Assembly (NCBI GenBank): GCA_027624135.1
Contig: JAQBXL010000013.1
Location: forward strand, 1 to 39,531
Direction: 5' to 3'
Source of the DNA: Chloroflexota bacterium
GTDB taxonomy: Bacteria > Chloroflexota > Dehalococcoidia > Lucifugimonadales > UBA3495
Length of the DNA stretch: 39,531 bases
In this document: positions 30,969 through 39,435 of the stretch, piece by piece
How the letters are laid out: each line of letters starts with the position of its first letter
How positions within the stretch are numbered: the first letter of the stretch is position 1
Program-made: the position numbers and the translations under genes
The notes under the pieces: model-generated
Database searches by the model: none
Seen by the model: the letters and a program-made list of their open reading frames with translations, nothing else
What the model was told of the DNA's origin: nothing

Positions 30969-32303
30969 TTGTATAACCGGATTAAGAATCTATCATTGTT
31001 TTCCAGCTTGTTTACCCGCTCCAGTAGGATCCTGATTGGAGCCCTCATGCTCGTGGCCGTTCTGGCCCTGGCAGCGTGTTCGAGTGACCCGACCGCAGCG
31101 CCAACGTCCACCAGCGCCCCTCAACCGACCGAGAGCAGTCCTGGATCGGACTCTGGGTCCGTCACCGCGACCAGTCCCTCCAGCGCCGACTTGGCCGGAG
31201 GCTCCACGGAAGTCTTTCTCCAGGGATTTGAGGATGCCGCCGCCGGAAGCCCGTTCCGTTCGACATCTGAGTTCGCTGCAGCAGCCAAGCCCCTGCCAGC
31301 CGGTGAAAAACTGAAGATTGGATTCATCTTCGTCGGCTCCCAGAAGGACTTGGGCTACAACCAGGCTGCGGCGGAAGGAAGCCAATATCTGGAGCGCGTC
31401 TTCGATGACATCGAGATACTGCGTTCGGAAAACATACCGGAGACTGCCGATGTCCAGGCGGTGGAAGAACAGATGATTCGCGATGGCGCAAGCATCATCT
31501 TCGCTACCAGCTTCGGGTACTCTGGTCCGACAAAAGAGATCATAGAGAAACACCCCGACGTCATGTTCCTCCACATGGGTGACGTAGAGGCGTTCGAGAA
31601 TTATGGGGCATTCTTTGGCAACATCTGGCAATTAGAGTATGCTGCAGGCCAAGTTGCAGGCGCCACATCAAAGACCGGAAAGCTGGGTTTCATCGCTGCG
31701 TTCCCAATACCGCAGACCCTGCTGAACGTGAACGCTTTCCACCTGGGAGCCCAGTCGGTCAACCCCGATGTTGAGACTACTTTCGTGTTGACCAGCAGTT
31801 GGTGCGACCCGGCCAAGCAAGCGACCGCGGTCCAGGCCATGGTTGACGCCGATATCGATGTTCTTACCCAGCACCAGGACTGCACCAAGACCATCGTAGA
31901 GGCAGCGGAACGCGCTGGTATCTTCGTATCGGGCTACCATCAAGACGCCAGCCCCGCCGCACCCAACGCCTGGCTGACCGGCGCTGCGTGGAACTGGGGG
32001 CCGGTCTACGCTGAGATCGTCGCAGAGATCAGGAAAGGAACATACAAGAGCTCGGTAATGTTCCAAGGATTGGACGCTGGCTGGGTTCAGCTTTCCCCAT
32101 TCGGTGATTTCCTAGACGCTGACGTAAAACAAACGGCTCTGGATACGGTTGAGTCGTTGAGGACTGGATCATTCAAGCCCTTTACTGGACCGATCAAAGA
32201 CCAAGACGGAGCGATTCAGATCGCCGATGGCGTAGTCCCGACCGATGCTGAACTTCAAGGCACAGGTTACTTGCTCGAAGGCATCACCGGCAGGACCAAC
32301 TAA
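30969..32303 (+). CDS. BMP-family ABC transporter substrate-binding lipoprotein
   Basis: Lipobox LALAAC; LKIGFIFVGSQKDLGYNQAAAEGSQYLE; FGYSGPTKEIIEKHPDVMFLHMGD; GQVAGATSKTGKLGFIAAFPIPQTLLNVNAFHLGAQSVNPDV. TTG start after AGGAGG. Confidence 0.93.
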   Translation: MYNRIKNLSLFSSLFTRSSRILIGALMLVAVLALAACSSDPTAAPTSTSAPQPTESSPGSDSGSVTATSPSSADLAGGSTEVFLQGFEDAAAGSPFRSTSEFAAAAKPLPAGEKLKIGFIFVGSQKDLGYNQAAAEGSQYLERVFDDIEILRSENIPETADVQAVEEQMIRDGASIIFATSFGYSGPTKEIIEKHPDVMFLHMGDVEAFENYGAFFGNIWQLEYAAGQVAGATSKTGKLGFIAAFPIPQTLLNVNAFHLGAQSVNPDVETTFVLTSSWCDPAKQATAVQAMVDADIDVLTQHQDCTKTIVEAAERAGIFVSGYHQDASPAAPNAWLTGAAWNWGPVYAEIVAEIRKGTYKSSVMFQGLDAGWVQLSPFGDFLDADVKQTALDTVESLRTGSFKPFTGPIKDQDGAIQIADGVVPTDAELQGTGYLLEGITGRTN

Positions 32304-32403
32304 GACCTGCGTCTAACGGCTCTGGCATAATCAGAGTACAAAAGGTAATCGTTGGGACAAGCCTGGCAGCGCCGGGCTTGTCCCATGTTCTGAGGAGTGC
32401 ATC

Positions 32404-33096
32404 GTGGGCAATACAGTTTCCGCCGACCCTTACGAATGGCCCTACGACGGCAACATCGATCCCAGCCGCACGGCCATGCTCCTCATCGACTGGCAGCATG
32501 ACTTCTGCGGGCCGGGCGGTTACGTGGACACCATGGGATACGACATCTCCATGACCAGAAGGGGAGTTGAGCCGACCCGTAACGTCCTCGAAGCCTGCCG
32601 CCGCATCCCTGGTTTCACCATCATCCACACTAGGGAAGGGCACAAAGCAGACCTGTCAGACTGCCCGCCCAATAAGCTGTGGCGGTCCAAGCAGATCGGT
32701 GCAGGAATCGGCGATGTAGGCCCCTGCGGCAGGATACTTGTGCGCGGGGAACCCGGCTGGGAGATCATCGAAGAACTCGCGCCTCAAGAAAACGAGCCGG
32801 TGATCGACAAGCCAACCAAGGGCGCATTCACGGCCACAGACTTGGACCTGGTTTTGAAAAACCGGGGTGTCACCCATATCGTGTTCACTGGCATCACCAC
32901 CGATGTCTGCGTGCATACGACTATGCGTGAAGCCAATGACCGCGGCTACGAGTGCCTACTGTTGGAGGACTGCACCGGCGCCACCGACGAGGGAAATTAC
33001 CTCGCTGCCCTAAAGATGATAAAGATGCAGGGCGGAGTGTTTGGAGCGGTGTCCAATTCCAATGATTTCATCAACGCGGTCAGTCAACAAAGTTAG
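32404..33096 (+). CDS. Isochorismatase-family cysteine hydrolase, biuret-hydrolase (BiuH)-like
   Basis: DPYEWPYDGNIDPSRTAMLLIDWQHDFCGPGGYVDTMGYD, LWRSKQIGAGIGDVGPCGRILVRGEPGWEII, TGITTDVCVHTTMREANDRGYECLLLEDCTGATD; Asp/Lys/Cys triad present. Confidence 0.92.
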   Translation: MGNTVSADPYEWPYDGNIDPSRTAMLLIDWQHDFCGPGGYVDTMGYDISMTRRGVEPTRNVLEACRRIPGFTIIHTREGHKADLSDCPPNKLWRSKQIGAGIGDVGPCGRILVRGEPGWEIIEELAPQENEPVIDKPTKGAFTATDLDLVLKNRGVTHIVFTGITTDVCVHTTMREANDRGYECLLLEDCTGATDEGNYLAALKMIKMQGGVFGAVSNSNDFINAVSQQS

Positions 33097-33107
33097 AGTG
33101 GAGGCCC

Positions 33108-34616
33108 ATGGATACCCGTACCAGTTTCCGGCAGGCGGTCCAAGATGCACACGAATATCATCCTGATGTCGTAGGGCGCAGACCAGCATTTATCTCGAGT
33201 GTCGACCGCATGACCAAGGGCCAGAGGCGCGACGTTCGAGCTTTGCCCCCGAGCGCCCAGCCGGGTCGCCGCGGACCGGTGTCAGAGGCGGGACGCCTGA
33301 TGGCGGAAGGCTCCACCTCCGCCGTCGATCAGATTCAACGCGCCTTGGAAATCATCGGCCGCTTACAGCCAGAGCTAAACGCATTCGCTCATATCGACTC
33401 CGAGGCTGCCTTGATCGCGCAAGCAGAGGCGTTGGACGCAGAGAAAGCGTCGGGCAAGATCAGAGGCCCACTTCACGGCATACCCGTGTCCATCAAGGAC
33501 ATAATCCACGTTAAGGGCATGCCAACCAGCTCCGGCTCCAAAGTCATGGCAGGGTTCATGCCTCAAGAAGACGCCACCGTGGTGCGGCTCTTGAAAGAGG
33601 CCGGGGCGATCATCGTCGGCAAGGCCCAGACCCACGAGTTCGCCCTGGGCGTCACCACCCCCCAAAGCCGGAACCCGTGGGACACCAGCCGGGATCCAGG
33701 CGGCTCCAGCGGCGGGTCGGCCATCTCCGTGGCGACGGGAATGAGCCTGTTAAGCGTAGGCACGGACACGAGGGCGTCTATCAGGGTGCCAGCTTCACTG
33801 TGCGGCACGTTAGGCTACAAACCAACCTACGGACTGGCTTCCACCGATGGGGTGGTGACTCTGTCTTGGAGTATGGACCACACCGGGCTGATGGGGCGGA
33901 CTAGCGAAGACGTGGCCATCTTGATGAACGTCTTGCAGGGAGTGGACCCGAGAGACCCGGGCACCTTGGACCGCTCCGACGACGACTACACCGGCTACCT
34001 GTTCAAAGACGTCACCGGCTTTCGGGTCGGACTGGCGGTAGAGGCCCTTGAAGGCGCAGACCCTGAATCTTTGCGCACGTTCGAGACTTGTATCGAAAAG
34101 CTAAAGTCGTTGGGTGTGGAGGTCGTTGAAACCAAGCTGCCATCGGCGGACGACTTTCGCCTTTGCAACAACCTGGGCCTGATAATCAGCCGGGTGGAGG
34201 CTGCGGCTTACCATACCGCCTTCCCTGACGCCGGGCCCAAGTACATCACCCAGGTATTTGAACAACTGGACGAAGCGGCCCAGGTGAAAGCCATCGATTA
34301 CATCAACGCTCAGCGGTTCAGGTCGGAGTTCCGGGAGCGCATGCTTGCCGAACTGCAAGGGTTTGACGCATTCATCATGCCGACCACCCTGGTGCCCGCT
34401 GTCAAAGCCGAAGACACCGAGCAATACCTGACCATCCTCTCTAAGAACTGTATCCCCTGGAGCATGATCGGCTTCCCAGCGTTGTCGGTGCCGGCTGGCC
34501 TGACATCGGGCGGCCTTCCTGTGGGGGCTCAAATGGTGGCCGCCCCGTTCGACGACGGGATAATCCTGGCTCTGGCATCAGCGTTGGAGTCGGTAACAGA
34601 AGACCTACGGCCTTAG
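33108..34616 (+). CDS. Amidase (amidase signature family; possibly AtzE/AtzF-like specificity)
   Basis: GPLHGIPVSIKDIIHVKGMPTSSGS, RDPGGSSGGSAISVATGM, GTDTRASIRVPASLCGTLGYKPTYG; RBS GGAGG before ATG. Confidence 0.93.
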   Translation: MDTRTSFRQAVQDAHEYHPDVVGRRPAFISSVDRMTKGQRRDVRALPPSAQPGRRGPVSEAGRLMAEGSTSAVDQIQRALEIIGRLQPELNAFAHIDSEAALIAQAEALDAEKASGKIRGPLHGIPVSIKDIIHVKGMPTSSGSKVMAGFMPQEDATVVRLLKEAGAIIVGKAQTHEFALGVTTPQSRNPWDTSRDPGGSSGGSAISVATGMSLLSVGTDTRASIRVPASLCGTLGYKPTYGLASTDGVVTLSWSMDHTGLMGRTSEDVAILMNVLQGVDPRDPGTLDRSDDDYTGYLFKDVTGFRVGLAVEALEGADPESLRTFETCIEKLKSLGVEVVETKLPSADDFRLCNNLGLIISRVEAAAYHTAFPDAGPKYITQVFEQLDEAAQVKAIDYINAQRFRSEFRERMLAELQGFDAFIMPTTLVPAVKAEDTEQYLTILSKNCIPWSMIGFPALSVPAGLTSGGLPVGAQMVAAPFDDGIILALASALESVTEDLRP

Positions 34617-34631
34617 GCAGGATCTTCGACA

Positions 34632-35597
34632 TTGCCTCAGACAACACGATCCAAGCGGCCCAAAGACCGTATCGGCGGCTCTCCCGTGGTCACCCTTGCC
34701 GGCTCAAAGGCAAATTGCTATCTCACGACGCCTGGTTTTTCGGGGCAGGTGATCTCCGTGGGAAGTCAATCTGCCTACATCAGAACCGACGATGACAACA
34801 TCCTGGCCGCCTGCCGGTTGGACCAACAGCCCCATCCCCGATCTTTCCTAACCGACCTGAGATCCTTGAACCTCCAAGAGGGCATGAAAGTGTGGGTTGA
34901 AGACAGCCAACTGCGGTTCTCCGGTGAACTCGCAATTCCCTTGAGGGATTGCCAGGTCTGGAATCGGGAACGGCTTGAGCGGTCAGACACCGCGCCGATC
35001 CAACAGTTCCGATCCCGTTGCTCTGAGTTGATGCAGACGACGTCTGAAATACACCGTGGCGAAAACCTTGGATTGGCTCTTTCATATCTAGCGAACAATG
35101 GGGATACCACAAGCCTGCCAACCGATACCTCTCCTTTGGTAGCCGCCGGAATCGAGCAGATCAGGAGATTGATTCCTCTCTGTCGATCTGGGGATTTGGG
35201 ATCCGTCCTGCGCAACGCGGAGCAACTCATTGGACTTGGCCCTGGACTTACCCCTTCCGGCGATGACTTTATCGGCGGTTTCCTTTTCATGGCATACCAT
35301 CTTAGTTCCGCTTATCCCTCAGAGTTAGAGTGGAACGTCGGCGAAGCCGAGATGTTCCTGTTGCGTTCGGAATCGAAGACCAGTCGAATCAGCTTTGCTT
35401 TGTTGACCGACTTGGCCGGAGGACAAAGCCACGAGTCACTCCACGACTTGGTTGACGGACTCATGTCCCGAACCCAGGATTTTGACGCTGCCGCTCTGGT
35501 GCGCCGGGTGACCGAGATCGGACACAGTTCTGGCTGGGATATGTTGACCGGCATGGTCGCGGGTACACTCCCGGTTATGCGCCGGGCTTGGGCCTAA
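34632..35597 (+). CDS. DUF2877 domain protein (AllH/YlbF-like, oxamate carbamoyltransferase-associated)
   Basis: LIGLGPGLTPSGDDFIGGFLFMAYHL motif; position directly upstream of DUF1116 and FdrA. TTG start uncertain. Confidence 0.85.
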   Translation: MPQTTRSKRPKDRIGGSPVVTLAGSKANCYLTTPGFSGQVISVGSQSAYIRTDDDNILAACRLDQQPHPRSFLTDLRSLNLQEGMKVWVEDSQLRFSGELAIPLRDCQVWNRERLERSDTAPIQQFRSRCSELMQTTSEIHRGENLGLALSYLANNGDTTSLPTDTSPLVAAGIEQIRRLIPLCRSGDLGSVLRNAEQLIGLGPGLTPSGDDFIGGFLFMAYHLSSAYPSELEWNVGEAEMFLLRSESKTSRISFALLTDLAGGQSHESLHDLVDGLMSRTQDFDAAALVRRVTEIGHSSGWDMLTGMVAGTLPVMRRAWA

Positions 35598-35607
35598 GGA
35601 GTAGCAA

Positions 35608-36858
35608 ACGATCGATATCAAAGAAAAAATTCAGGCCGCCAACACCGAGGCATTCAACCGCATAGTCGCCGCTGATCCAATCCTCCTGGACATCTTGCCA
35701 GCGGGAGAGGTCGTCCCCAGCTTGGCAGACCGTATGGTTTTACATTCCGGACCTCCGGTGGACTGGGACCATATGAGCGGCGCGCAACGTGGCTCGGTCA
35801 TCGCGATCACGATCTTTGAAGGATGGGCCGATAGCCCCGAGAGCGCCAAAGATCTGCTTTCCAAAGGTGGGGTGAGGTTCGACCCGAACCACCACCATAG
35901 CGCGGTGGGTCCGATGGCTGGAACCATCACAAGATCGATGCCGGTCTACGTGGTGGAAAACCGGACCTCTGGCAACCGGGCTTATTGCCGATTGGTCGAG
36001 GACCGCCAGCAATTCGGGGATTTTAGCGAAGGGGCGATTGACGGACTTCGCATGTGGCGTGACGTGTGGGCGCCCTCGCTGGGGCGCGGTGTTCGGCATA
36101 TGGGCGGTTTGAGCCTCAAGCCAATCATTACCAAGGCCCTACAGATGGGAGATGAGCTTCACAACCGGCCCAATGCGGCCAGCTCTATCTTTGCTGGCGC
36201 TATGGCTGTTCCGATGATCGAAGCAGGGGTGCCAACCTCTGATCTGACCAGCACCCTCTCCTATATCTCGGGCCACGACCTGCTATTTCTCGGTCTCGCC
36301 ATGGCCTCCGCCAAATCGGCCGCTGACGCCGCCCGGGGGATCGAATACTCCACTGTTGTCACGGCGATGGCCCGCAACGGCTACGAATTTGGGATCAACG
36401 TAAGCGGCCTGGATGGGGAATGGTTCACAGCGCCAGCGCCGTCCATCGACGGCCTGTATCTGCCCGGTTACGGCGAGGGAGACGGCGGGTTTGATATGGG
36501 AGACTCTGCGATCACCGAGACTGTTGGCTGGGGCGGGTTTGCCCTCGGTGGAGCTCCAGGGATACTGTCTCTCGTGGGCGGCACACCCGAAGAAGCGCTG
36601 AATTACAGCCGCGAGATGCGGGAGATCACAACGGGCCTCAGCCCCGACTATACTATTCCGGCCTTGGATTTTGAGGGAACTGCGGTCGGGATCGACATTA
36701 GAAAGGTGGCTCAGACGGGCATCTTGCCCATCATCGATACCGCGATCGCCCACAAGGAGCCTGGGCACTCGATAATCGGCGCCGGACTGGTGCGCCCACC
36801 AATGGCCTGTTTCCACGGCGCGCTCAGAGCGTTCGCGGCCAAGTACGGATTGGGGTAA
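35608..36858 (+). CDS. DUF1116 domain protein (AllG/YlbE-like, oxamate carbamoyltransferase-associated); non-canonical start likely
   Basis: LHSGPPVDWDHMSGAQRGSVIAITIFEGWAD, VGPMAGTITRSMPVYVVENRTSGNRAYC, GDSAITETVGWGGFA, IAHKEPGHSIIGAGLVRPPMACF. The frame extends upstream of the TTG at 35695 to about 35608. Confidence 0.9.
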   Translation, partial: TIDIKEKIQAANTEAFNRIVAADPILLDILPAGEVVPSLADRMVLHSGPPVDWDHMSGAQRGSVIAITIFEGWADSPESAKDLLSKGGVRFDPNHHHSAVGPMAGTITRSMPVYVVENRTSGNRAYCRLVEDRQQFGDFSEGAIDGLRMWRDVWAPSLGRGVRHMGGLSLKPIITKALQMGDELHNRPNAASSIFAGAMAVPMIEAGVPTSDLTSTLSYISGHDLLFLGLAMASAKSAADAARGIEYSTVVTAMARNGYEFGINVSGLDGEWFTAPAPSIDGLYLPGYGEGDGGFDMGDSAITETVGWGGFALGGAPGILSLVGGTPEEALNYSREMREITTGLSPDYTIPALDFEGTAVGIDIRKVAQTGILPIIDTAIAHKEPGHSIIGAGLVRPPMACFHGALRAFAAKYGLG

Positions 36859-36869
36859 GCAGGGAACCT

Positions 36870-38408
36870 ATGATTACAGAGTCAGCATTGCTCCAGAATC
36901 GGTATTTCGACTCCGTGTTCCTGATGCGGGTTTCCAAGCGCCTGAGCGGTCAGCCGGGCATCGAACAAGCCGCGTTGGTCATGGGCACGCCCAGGAACAT
37001 CCAGATTCTGGCCCAGGCCGGTTACGATGGCATTGATGCCTTGGGGGCCTCCAGTAACGATCTAGTGGTTTCTCTGAGAGCGGATTCGGTGGAAGATGCT
37101 CGCACACTGCTTGATTCCTTGGATCAATGGCTAGTTCGCGATTCGAGCCGCCCAACGGCGCAAACTGTCCGTTCTTTAGACCAGGCATTGACCCAACAAC
37201 CGGCCTCCAACCTTGCGGTGATCTCGGTGCCTGGAGAATTCGCCACCAGAGAAGCCCGGCAGGCCCTTGAACGTGGCCTCAACGTGTTCCTGTTCAGCGA
37301 CCACGTTTCCATCGAAGACGAACTGTCGTTGAAGCGGCTGGCATCGCAAAATGGACTGCTGTTGATGGGCCCGGATTGCGGCACTGCCATCCTTAGCGGC
37401 ATCGGCTTGGGATTCTCGAACGAAGTCCGGCGAGGCCACATCGGGGTCATTGGGGCATCGGGCACGGGAACCCAGGAAGCGACTTCACTCGCCCACCGTT
37501 GGGGCTCGGGAATCTCCCACGCCATCGGAGTCGGCGGAAGGGACCTATCCGACGGCATCGGGGCAATCTCCACGTTTCAGGCGATGGACGCCCTGGAAAA
37601 AGACCCCAAAACTTCGGTGATACTTCTGGTTTCCAAACCGCCGGGGACCGCCACTCAGGTGCAGGTCAACGAACGTTTGGCGGATTGCTCCAAGCCGGTG
37701 GTCACTTGCTACCTCGGCAGCAAAGACGAAGCGTCACCGGACCTAAAGAACGTCACCACCACTCACAATCTCGACGAAGCTGTTACCGCCGCCATCAGAT
37801 TAGCTGGCGGGATTCGTGTCGACGAAGATAACGCGGCTTCTCTGGAGTCTATCCAGCGGGAGCGCGGGAAACTCAGGGCCAGCCAGGCCTTCGTGCGCGG
37901 GGTCTTTGCTGGCGGCACGTTGTGTTACCAGGCCCAGCAGGTACTCCGGGATGCCGGTCTCCCAGTCCATTCCAATGAGCCGCTGGAAAAGGGCATGGAA
38001 TTGCCGGACTCTTCATTGAGTCTCGGACACACCTTGGTGGACATGGGCGCCGACGAATACACGGAAGGCAAACCCCATCCGATGGTCGATTCAACTCAAC
38101 GCGTCCAACGGATCTTGTCCGAGGCAGAGGACCCCCAGGTAGCGGTGATACTCTTGGATTGCATCTTGGGCCACGTCGCTGCCGACAATCCGGGCGGAGA
38201 CATAGCTCCGGCAATCTCAGAGGCTAAGAGAACTGCTCGACAGAGGGGGGATCATCTAATCGTAGTTGTTTCCATCTGCGGAACCGACCTGGATCAACAG
38301 GGACTAGACGCGCAGATCGATCTGCTGGAAGAAGCCGGAGCTATCGTGTTCACTTCAGGGCTTCAGGCCGCCCGGTTCGCGGCGCAATTAGTGTCTGAAA
38401 GGGGATAG
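36870..38408 (+). CDS. FdrA-like protein (AllF-like, acyl-CoA synthetase-related fold), main segment ending at in-frame TAG
   Basis: LMGPDCGTAILSGIGLGFSNEVRRGHIGVIGASGTGTQE, GISHAIGVGGRDLSDGIG, VHSNEPLEKGM, DDQ-type C-terminal CoA-ligase-like region. Confidence 0.9.
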   Translation: MITESALLQNRYFDSVFLMRVSKRLSGQPGIEQAALVMGTPRNIQILAQAGYDGIDALGASSNDLVVSLRADSVEDARTLLDSLDQWLVRDSSRPTAQTVRSLDQALTQQPASNLAVISVPGEFATREARQALERGLNVFLFSDHVSIEDELSLKRLASQNGLLLMGPDCGTAILSGIGLGFSNEVRRGHIGVIGASGTGTQEATSLAHRWGSGISHAIGVGGRDLSDGIGAISTFQAMDALEKDPKTSVILLVSKPPGTATQVQVNERLADCSKPVVTCYLGSKDEASPDLKNVTTTHNLDEAVTAAIRLAGGIRVDEDNAASLESIQRERGKLRASQAFVRGVFAGGTLCYQAQQVLRDAGLPVHSNEPLEKGMELPDSSLSLGHTLVDMGADEYTEGKPHPMVDSTQRVQRILSEAEDPQVAVILLDCILGHVAADNPGGDIAPAISEAKRTARQRGDHLIVVVSICGTDLDQQGLDAQIDLLEEAGAIVFTSGLQAARFAAQLVSERG

Positions 38409-38411
38409 AAG

Positions 38412-38591
38412 TTGGAGCAAGGAACAGGAATAGACCTGCTATTGGCCACTCCGGTCGTAGCGATCAATCTTGGGGTCGAGGATTTCGCGGAAAACCTCGA
38501 AGCCCAAGGCGCGCAGGTTGTTCACGTGAATTGGACCCCGCCCGCCGGCGGAGACCCGGAGATAATCGCGATTCTGGATAAACTTTTGTAA
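38412..38591 (+). CDS. FdrA C-terminal module as separate 59-aa reading frame, same frame as FdrA after TAG 38406-38408
   Basis: LEQGTGIDLLLATPVVAINLGVEDFAENLEAQGAQVVHVNWTPPAGGDPEIIAILDKLL*; matches the conserved C-terminal FdrA tail pattern. Absent from the ORF track because it is 59 aa. Confidence 0.75.
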   Translation: MEQGTGIDLLLATPVVAINLGVEDFAENLEAQGAQVVHVNWTPPAGGDPEIIAILDKLL

Positions 38592-38737
38592 CTTAATCCT
38601 CATCCTCTAGGCCTGGAAGTTTTAGGTTCAAATTTCCTGGGTCGGCTGCCCGCCGGCGAGGCTTGCTCAAATCGTCATCCCGTGAGAGATTTGAAGTAAC
38701 TCCCGGCCATCGTGGCCCTACGTCGAGGTGGATACGT

Positions 38738-39307
38738 TTGAAACCGTTTCTAGCTATCTTATTAGCTTCAATCCTGCTTGCTAGCATCGCCTGTGGCTCT
38801 TCGGCTGCCCCAGTTTCGGACAGCGGTGAAACCGGCGATCCCACCTCTGCGCCAACCGCTACCAAGACTTCCGTGCCGACCAGGGCTCCGACTTTGCCAG
38901 CAACCGCTACCAAGATTGCCACCCAAGAGAGCGCTCAAGCTGCGGAACCAACGCCTGCTAAGACCATCACCCAATCTATCGGTGAAGTCGCGAAAGTGAC
39001 GAATCCAGGCGTCCCAATCGTGCAAAGAGGCGACTTAGGCGCTCAAGCCAAGGAGAAAATAACTGTCCAATTAGCCATTGACTCCATGATGGTTGCCAAC
39101 TTAATGGCTAAGGTAACTCCCAACGATGATGCAGGCTACATCAGAGCCGAAGGAGTCCCCGCCACCGACACTGACTTTGGCGGAGGCCAGACTCTGGTTG
39201 GATCCACCCGCACACCAATCACCACGTATTGCTACACCTGGGATTCCAACGGCACGATCCTGTCCCAGTTAGAACCCGGCACTCTTCCGTGTCGAGCGAC
39301 TCCATAG
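38738..39307 (+). CDS. Putative lipoprotein with Thr/Ala/Pro-rich linker, function unknown
   Basis: TTG start after GAGGTGG; LKPFLAILLASILLASIACGSS lipobox; linker contains repeated ATPTATKT-like units. Confidence 0.65.
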   Translation: MKPFLAILLASILLASIACGSSAAPVSDSGETGDPTSAPTATKTSVPTRAPTLPATATKIATQESAQAAEPTPAKTITQSIGEVAKVTNPGVPIVQRGDLGAQAKEKITVQLAIDSMMVANLMAKVTPNDDAGYIRAEGVPATDTDFGGGQTLVGSTRTPITTYCYTWDSNGTILSQLEPGTLPCRATP

Positions 39308-39417
39308 GGACTGTCGGGGTCCCTCAACGCCGAGTAGCGGCGTCATCTTGTTATTGGGCTGACTCCACCTGCTCCCACCTGACCCTCACCAACTCCTCAG
39401 TAGCCAGCGTCACGTAT

Positions 39418-39435
39418 ACCAGTTGTTGAACTGGT
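39418..39435. repeat. Short perfect inverted repeat ACCAGTT-GTTG-AACTGGT
   Basis: Directly visible 7-bp stem with 4-nt loop; no T-tract. Confidence 0.6.

Noticed and set aside
30993-31631. 212-aa minus ORF antisense to the BMP lipoprotein
   Set aside because: Shadow ORF of a well-supported coding gene; no recognisable domain.
36283-36816. 177-aa minus ORF antisense to DUF1116
   Set aside because: Shadow ORF, no family recognised.
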